DNA of 11,545 bases, from assembly GCA_005788935.1 (NCBI GenBank), contig SYAK01000222.1, forward strand, positions 1 through 11,545. The letters are read 5' to 3'. The notes under the pieces were generated by a model. That model was given only the letters and a program-made list of their open reading frames with translations. It made no database searches and had not been told where the DNA came from. Origin of the DNA: Pseudomonadota bacterium. Lineage in GTDB: Bacteria > Myxococcota > UBA9042 > PHBI01. Of the stretch, positions 7,668 through 11,545 are shown piece after piece (position 1 is the stretch's first letter; the number at the start of each line of letters is the position of its first letter). Position numbers and translations under genes: made by a program.

Positions 7668-8228
7668 TCACCCCATCACCCGACCCCGCTCGTCATCATC
7701 GAGCTCGCCAGCCACGCGCTCGCGCACAGCACGCAGGCCGGGGTTGCTCGACCAGCCAGCGAGCGCCGCGACGACGGCCGCGCGAACCTCGGGTTCCCCC
7801 GCGAGCAGGTAGCTCAGGTAATGGCCGGCGTGTTCGGCGACCCGAACAGCGTCATCGGCCGCGACGGCCGCGAGCGCGGCGCGGGTCACGGCTCCCGGGG
7901 CCTCGCAGGCCTTGACCGCGAGCGAGGCCTCGAGGGCGAGGCCGCTCGGTCCGAAACGAACCGCCATGCGCGCAAGCGTCTCGGCGGCCTGCGCCGGGTC
8001 GAGCGGCGGGTCAAAGTGCGGGTAGGTGCCGAGCAGCGCGACGAGATGCCCCACGACCTCGTCGGGCAGCACGTCGCCGAAACAGGCGAGGTCCTCGGGT
8101 GTCGGCGCTCGCACGGTGACTGGCTCGAGGGTCTCGTGGTGGAAGGCAAGCGACGCGAGGCCCTCCGCCACGCGGTCCGCATCACCCGAGCTCAGGTTGG
8201 CCTCGATTTCTTCCGTCGTGGACCACAT
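7668..8228 (-). CDS. Hypothetical helical protein
   Basis: This acidic protein of 186 residues starts MWSTTEEIEANLSSGDADRV and is rich in Ala, Leu, Glu and Val. I do not recognise a family. The pattern of short amphipathic helices, such as RVAEGLASLAFHH, DEVVGHLVALLGTY and EVRAAVVAALAGW, looks like HEAT-type or other alpha-solenoid repeats, which usually mediate protein contacts. There are no signal peptide, membrane segments or catalytic motifs, so it is probably cytoplasmic. The ATG is supported by AGGAGAG eight bases upstream. It lies 28 bp after the VQR-motif gene and ends directly before the acyltransferase frame, so it is probably part of that transcript and may work with the VQR-motif protein. 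Confidence 0.75.
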   Translation of the reverse strand: MWSTTEEIEANLSSGDADRVAEGLASLAFHHETLEPVTVRAPTPEDLACFGDVLPDEVVGHLVALLGTYPHFDPPLDPAQAAETLARMAVRFGPSGLALEASLAVKACEAPGAVTRAALAAVAADDAVRVAEHAGHYLSYLLAGEPEVRAAVVAALAGWSSNPGLRAVRERVAGELDDDERGRVMG

Positions 8229-8256
8229 GGGGCGCTCTCTCCTGGGGGTCAGAGGA

Positions 8257-9246
8257 TCAGGCGATCGCGAGGGTGGCGTCGCTCGGCCAGCCGGCCTGCA
8301 ATTGGTTGCGTGCGAGCGGGTCGACGCCAGGCGGGGCCACCGCGCTCGTCCCGTTGGCGTTCCACTTGTCGGGGTAGGCGGCGACGCGACCGTTCCAGAC
8401 CACGAGCGCCGCCTTCATCTTCTCGTAGCGGTCGATCGCGCGTGTCTCGAGGGCCGCGATCTCGGCGAGCTTGCCAGCGTCCCGGATGGCGCCCTTCTTC
8501 GCCTTGATCTCGGCGACGCCCTCCTTGATGACCTTGCAGTAGTCGCGCAGCTTGTAGCCGTGGCCTGCCGGGCTGCGGAAGGGCTCGCCGTGTTCGGCTT
8601 CCCAGCACAGCGCCCACTCGCTCGTCCCGTCGCCGACGGATCCCGGGCGGTTTGTACCGTCAGTCTCGTCACACACCTTCTTGACCTTGACGAGCAGCGC
8701 GTCGACCGACTTCGCGTCGGCGACGTTCTTCTCCGCGACCTTGGCGTCGAACTGCTGTTGCGTCATGACCTTGCCAGCCCAGAGCGTCGTCGCCCGCGAC
8801 ACCACGAACTTCGACTTGTCGGCGCTCTTGGCGCCGCCCTGGGTCACCTGCTGAGCGCGGGCCTCACCGAAGAGGGTCGTGAACTGGTCGTAGCCGGTCT
8901 TGGCCGGGACGCTCATCGCGGCGTAGCAGTCCGCCCACTCGGCAAACTCGGTCGGGGCCGCAGGAGTGGGGGTCGGCGTGGCCGAGGCCTCGGGCGTTGT
9001 GACGCCCGGGTTCACCTCATCTTCCTTGCCGTCATCATCCTCCCGCTGGACCACGGAGCCCGGCGCCGTCGCCCGGCGCTGGACGGGTGCCTCGGGGGCG
9101 AGGGCCCGCTCCTGGGCTGCGAAATCGAGGCCGGCGAGTGAACGCTTGCGCTGGACCGCGCCCCCCGAGGTCGGTGCCTCGCGGGAAGGCGCAGGGCTGG
9201 TCTGGGTCGCGGTCGGGCGGAGTTCCTGAGTGGTCTCGGATGACAT
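8257..9246 (-). CDS. Hypothetical protein with VQR-motif N-terminus, candidate secreted effector
   Basis: This 329-residue protein of unknown function has a disordered N-terminus (residues 1-100) without a Sec signal. It contains three VQR motifs: AVQRKRS (30-36), PVQRRAT (54-60) and VVQRED (65-70). Between the first two lies GLDFAAQERALAPEAPVQR, which I associate with the leaders of DUF4157-type and contractile-injection-associated effector proteins. An acidic stretch (DDDGKEDE) and a Thr/Pro linker come next. The rest, from EFAEWADCY onward, is a predicted helical domain with four cysteines (in ADCY, KVCDE, ALCWE and DYCKV) and a Lys-rich helix near IKEGVAEIKAKK. I recognise no catalytic motif and no HExxH. 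The ATG at 9244-9246 is chosen because GGAG lies five bases upstream; the frame opens six codons earlier. It stands 112 bp after the topoisomerase stop and 28 bp before the helical protein. Confidence 0.8.
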   Translation of the reverse strand: MSSETTQELRPTATQTSPAPSREAPTSGGAVQRKRSLAGLDFAAQERALAPEAPVQRRATAPGSVVQREDDDGKEDEVNPGVTTPEASATPTPTPAAPTEFAEWADCYAAMSVPAKTGYDQFTTLFGEARAQQVTQGGAKSADKSKFVVSRATTLWAGKVMTQQQFDAKVAEKNVADAKSVDALLVKVKKVCDETDGTNRPGSVGDGTSEWALCWEAEHGEPFRSPAGHGYKLRDYCKVIKEGVAEIKAKKGAIRDAGKLAEIAALETRAIDRYEKMKAALVVWNGRVAAYPDKWNANGTSAVAPPGVDPLARNQLQAGWPSDATLAIA

Positions 9247-9251
9247 GCAGG

Positions 9252-9255
9252 CTCC
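9252..9255 (-). promoter_or_regulatory. Shine-Dalgarno site of the VQR-motif protein
   Basis: GGAG on the minus strand lies five bases before the ATG at 9244-9246. The in-frame ATG at 9262-9264 would place this site inside the coding sequence, so the downstream start is preferred. Confidence 0.6.
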
Positions 9256-9292
9256 GTGGGGCAAGGGGGATGCGAAGCCTAGCCGCTTTTCC

Positions 9293-9320
9293 GGGTCCGG
9301 GCGAACGCGAGGACCCTTTT
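9293..9320 (+). terminator. Hairpin with T-tract in plus-strand orientation
   Basis: GGGTCC (9293-9298) and GGACCC (9311-9316) pair around a 12-base loop and are followed by TTTT and then a second CTTTT on the plus strand. No plus-strand gene lies nearby, so this would only stop antisense transcription. On the minus strand, where both neighbouring genes lie, no T-tract follows. It may be chance or part of a structured leader for the VQR-motif gene. Confidence 0.3.
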
Positions 9321-9333
9321 CTGCCCTTTTCTG
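9314..9333 (+). repeat. Perfect 10-bp tandem duplication
   Basis: The unit CCCTTTTCTG occurs twice without a gap in the short region between the topoisomerase stop and the VQR-motif gene. On the minus strand it reads CAGAAAAGGG twice. It overlaps the T-tract of the adjoining hairpin and stands out as AT-rich in its surroundings. Confidence 0.85.
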
Positions 9334-9358
9334 CGAAACCGTGTGGGCGTCTTGCGCG

Positions 9359-11545
9359 TCAGGCCGGGCGCGCCAGCGGCGTCAGCTCGGCCGAGACGAA
9401 CTGCAGGCCCTCGGCGCCGTCGAAGGCCGGCATGGCGTTACCGTCACGGCGTCCTGCATAGAGGTCGCCGACCGGGACCGCATGGGTCGCCCCGAGGCTG
9501 TCGATGAGCTCGAGCTGGGCGCCTCGGGGGGCGAGGAACATCCCGAGGCAGGCGTGGCGGTTCTGCAGGCGCTGGACGATGTAGCGGACACCCTTGCCCG
9601 CGCGCTTCTGGGCCGGGAACTGCTCGAGCGCGGTCCGCTTGGCGCGTCCGGTGCGGGTCACGACGACCACTTCGGGCTCGGGCTCGGTGGCCTCGGCGGG
9701 AGGCCGGATGACGGCGTCGATCACCTGGTCGTCGCCCTCGAGACGCAGCCCCGTGACGCCCTTCGCGGCGCGGCCCTGGACCGACACCTCGGGCAGGTCG
9801 AAGCGGATACCGAGGCCGTCACGCGACAGCAGGAAGAGCTCACCCTGACCGTCGGTCTCGAGGACCGCGGCGAGGGCGTCGCCCTCGGGCACCTTGATGG
9901 CCACGAGGCCAGCGGTCCGCGAGCTCTCGAACTCCGCGAGCGAGGTCAGCTTGACGAGGCCGCCGCGCGTGACAAAGAGCAGATATCTGTCACTCGGAAA
10001 ATCGCCGCGCGCGAGGACCGCGACGAGCTCTTCGTCGCGTGTGATGCCGCAGACGTTGACGAGGGCGGAGCCTGGCTCGCCCCACTTCGCCTCGGGCAGC
10101 TGGTGCGTCGGTATCGGATAACACTGACCTGTGTGTGAAAATGCGAGGACGTGGTGGGTCGTACGCGTATGCAAGAGCGTCATCATCCGGTCGCCCGGGC
10201 GGACGCCAGCCGACTTGAGGCTCGCCCCCGAGGCCTGGAAGGACGCGATCGAGGACTGTTTGACCCAGCCGCCCCGGGAGACGCCGACGACCACGTCCTG
10301 GTCCTTGACGGTCACCTTGACGTCGACGTCGAGGCGCTCGACCTCGGCCTCGATGGTCGTGCGCCGCGCGTCGCCGAAGCGGTCGCGGATGGCCACGAGC
10401 TCGGCCTTCAGCACGCGATCGAGCTCGCGCGGGTCGCCGATGATCTTCTCGAGGGCCTTGATGGTCTCGGAGAGCGCGGCCGCCTCGCCGCGCAGATCGC
10501 GCAGCTCGAGGTTGGTCAGGCGGTGCAGACGCAGCTCGAGGATGGCCTCGGCCTGCACCTCGGAGAAGCCCATCGTGACGAGGTTGTCGCGCGCGTCCGC
10601 CTTGTCCTTCGAGGCGCGGATGGTGGCGATGACTGCGTCGAGGATGTCGACCGCCCGGATGAGGCCCTCGACCTCGTGGAGGCGCTTGCCCTTCTTCGCG
10701 AGGTCGTGGCGCGAACGGCGCATGATGACGCGGCGGCGGTGGGCGATGAAGGCGTCGAGGATGCCGCAGAGCCCGAGCTGGACCGGGGTGTTGCGAGCGA
10801 TCGTCACCATGTTGAAGTGGTAGTTGATCTGCAGGTCCGTCTTCTTGAAGAGATACGCGAGGACCCCGTCCGCGTCGGCGCCCTTGGCGAGCTCGACGAC
10901 GAAGCGCAACCCGTTGCGGTCGCTCTCGTCACGGACGTCGTTGATGCCGACGACCTCGCGGGCGAGGCGCATCTCGTCGACCTGGCGGACCAGCTCGGAC
11001 TTCACGATGTTATAAGGGATTTCGTTGAAGACGAGCAGCTGGCGCCCGTCCTTCAGCGTCTCGGTCGTGTGGCGCGACCGGAGCACCACCTTGCCGCGAC
11101 CACTCTCGTAGGCCTCACGCAGGCCATCGGCGCCCATCAGGATCCCGCCTGTCGGGAAGTCGGGGCCGGGCATCAGGCGCATCAGCCGCTCGAGCGGTAT
11201 CTGCGGGTCGTCGAGCCGCGCGATCGTCGCGTTCAGCGTCTCGGTCAGGTTGTGGCTCGGAATGTCGGTCGCGAAGCCCGCCGACACGCCGCTCGACCCG
11301 TTGATGAGCAGGTTCAGGAAGCCCGCGGGCAGGACCGTCGGCTCGACCTCCTTCTCGTCGAAGTTCGGCTTCCAGTTGACGGTGTCCTTGTCGATGTCAC
11401 GCATCAGCTCGCTCGCGAGCGCTGACAGCCGCGCCTCGGTATAGCGCATCGCGGCGGGCGGATCGTCGTCCATCGAGCCGAAGTTGCCGTGGCCGTCGAC
11501 GAGCGGGTAGCGCATCTTCCACGGCTGCGCCATGCGGACGAGGGC
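9359..11545 (-). CDS. parC: Type IIA DNA topoisomerase A subunit, ParC-like (N-terminus outside window)
   Basis: The minus strand encodes the last 728 residues of a topoisomerase A subunit, which with its B subunit cuts, passes and reseals DNA. The fragment begins ALVRMAQPW and soon reaches [15 protein letters not shown] with the catalytic tyrosine (codon 11441-11443). The quinolone-resistance serine and acidic residue lie beyond the edge. Then come [28 protein letters not shown], the VRDESDR segment, the coiled-coil [12 protein letters not shown] and the exit-gate [14 protein letters not shown]. From about fragment residue 410 a C-terminal beta-pinwheel follows. Phrases such as [11 protein letters not shown] and [10 protein letters not shown] match Gram-positive-type ParC more closely than GyrA, and the first blade lacks a GyrA box. 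A related sequence, QKRAGKG, appears late (9590-9610). Annotation as gyrA is possible. The gene reads leftwards and stops 112 bp before the VQR-motif gene. Confidence 0.9.
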   Translation of the reverse strand, partial: ALVRMAQPWKMRYPLVDGHGNFGSMDDDPPAAMRYTEARLSALASELMRDIDKDTVNWKPNFDEKEVEPTVLPAGFLNLLINGSSGVSAGFATDIPSHNLTETLNATIARLDDPQIPLERLMRLMPGPDFPTGGILMGADGLREAYESGRGKVVLRSRHTTETLKDGRQLLVFNEIPYNIVKSELVRQVDEMRLAREVVGINDVRDESDRNGLRFVVELAKGADADGVLAYLFKKTDLQINYHFNMVTIARNTPVQLGLCGILDAFIAHRRRVIMRRSRHDLAKKGKRLHEVEGLIRAVDILDAVIATIRASKDKADARDNLVTMGFSEVQAEAILELRLHRLTNLELRDLRGEAAALSETIKALEKIIGDPRELDRVLKAELVAIRDRFGDARRTTIEAEVERLDVDVKVTVKDQDVVVGVSRGGWVKQSSIASFQASGASLKSAGVRPGDRMMTLLHTRTTHHVLAFSHTGQCYPIPTHQLPEAKWGEPGSALVNVCGITRDEELVAVLARGDFPSDRYLLFVTRGGLVKLTSLAEFESSRTAGLVAIKVPEGDALAAVLETDGQGELFLLSRDGLGIRFDLPEVSVQGRAAKGVTGLRLEGDDQVIDAVIRPPAEATEPEPEVVVVTRTGRAKRTALEQFPAQKRAGKGVRYIVQRLQNRHACLGMFLAPRGAQLELIDSLGATHAVPVGDLYAGRRDGNAMPAFDGAEGLQFVSAELTPLARPA

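Noticed and set aside
7350..9141. Overlapping plus-strand open frames of 385 and 371 codons
   Set aside because: They are antisense to the acyltransferase, the helical protein and the VQR-motif gene and show no domain features.
10151..11425. 424-codon open frame on the plus strand
   Set aside because: It lies wholly antisense to the topoisomerase A subunit and shows only low-complexity shadow composition.

Overview
The window is an 11.5 kb, very GC-rich, gene-dense stretch of a bacterial chromosome. Nothing in it looks plasmid- or phage-borne. Two lipoproteins with Ala/Pro/Asp- or Ala/Lys/Glu-rich linkers, a GTP-type PEP carboxykinase, and a protein whose N-terminus is rich in Val-Gln-Arg motifs suggest a Gram-negative 'deltaproteobacterial' lineage such as Myxococcota or Bradymonadales. 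That placement is inferred from gene style, not from a marker gene.

Layout. At the left edge (minus strand) is the N-terminal part of a class III PLP aminotransferase. Divergent from it, on the plus strand, come a lipoprotein of unknown function (537-1433), GTP-dependent PEP carboxykinase pckG (1618-3498) and, 27 bp later, the protein AMPylase selO (3526-5148). A hairpin at 5169-5197 closes this block. From there to the right edge everything is on the minus strand. In transcription order these are a type IIA topoisomerase A subunit of the ParC type (cut by the right edge), a VQR-motif protein, a small helical protein, a PlsC-like acyltransferase, a DUF1295 membrane protein that overlaps the acyltransferase stop codon, and a small four-cysteine lipoprotein.

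How the genes may work together. pckG and selO are probably co-transcribed, linking gluconeogenic/anaplerotic carbon flow with a redox-linked protein AMPylase. The acyltransferase and the DUF1295 protein are translationally coupled and probably form a membrane-lipid pair. The topoisomerase is housekeeping.

The most unusual items are three. The VQR-motif protein has an N-terminus resembling leaders of DUF4157-type or contractile-injection-associated effectors. The plus-strand lipoprotein has a core resembling a PD-(D/E)XK nuclease fold with the catalytic ExK replaced. The topoisomerase has a GyrA-box-like motif late in its C-terminal domain but none where gyrase carries it. No RNA genes, insertion sequences or CRISPR arrays were seen.
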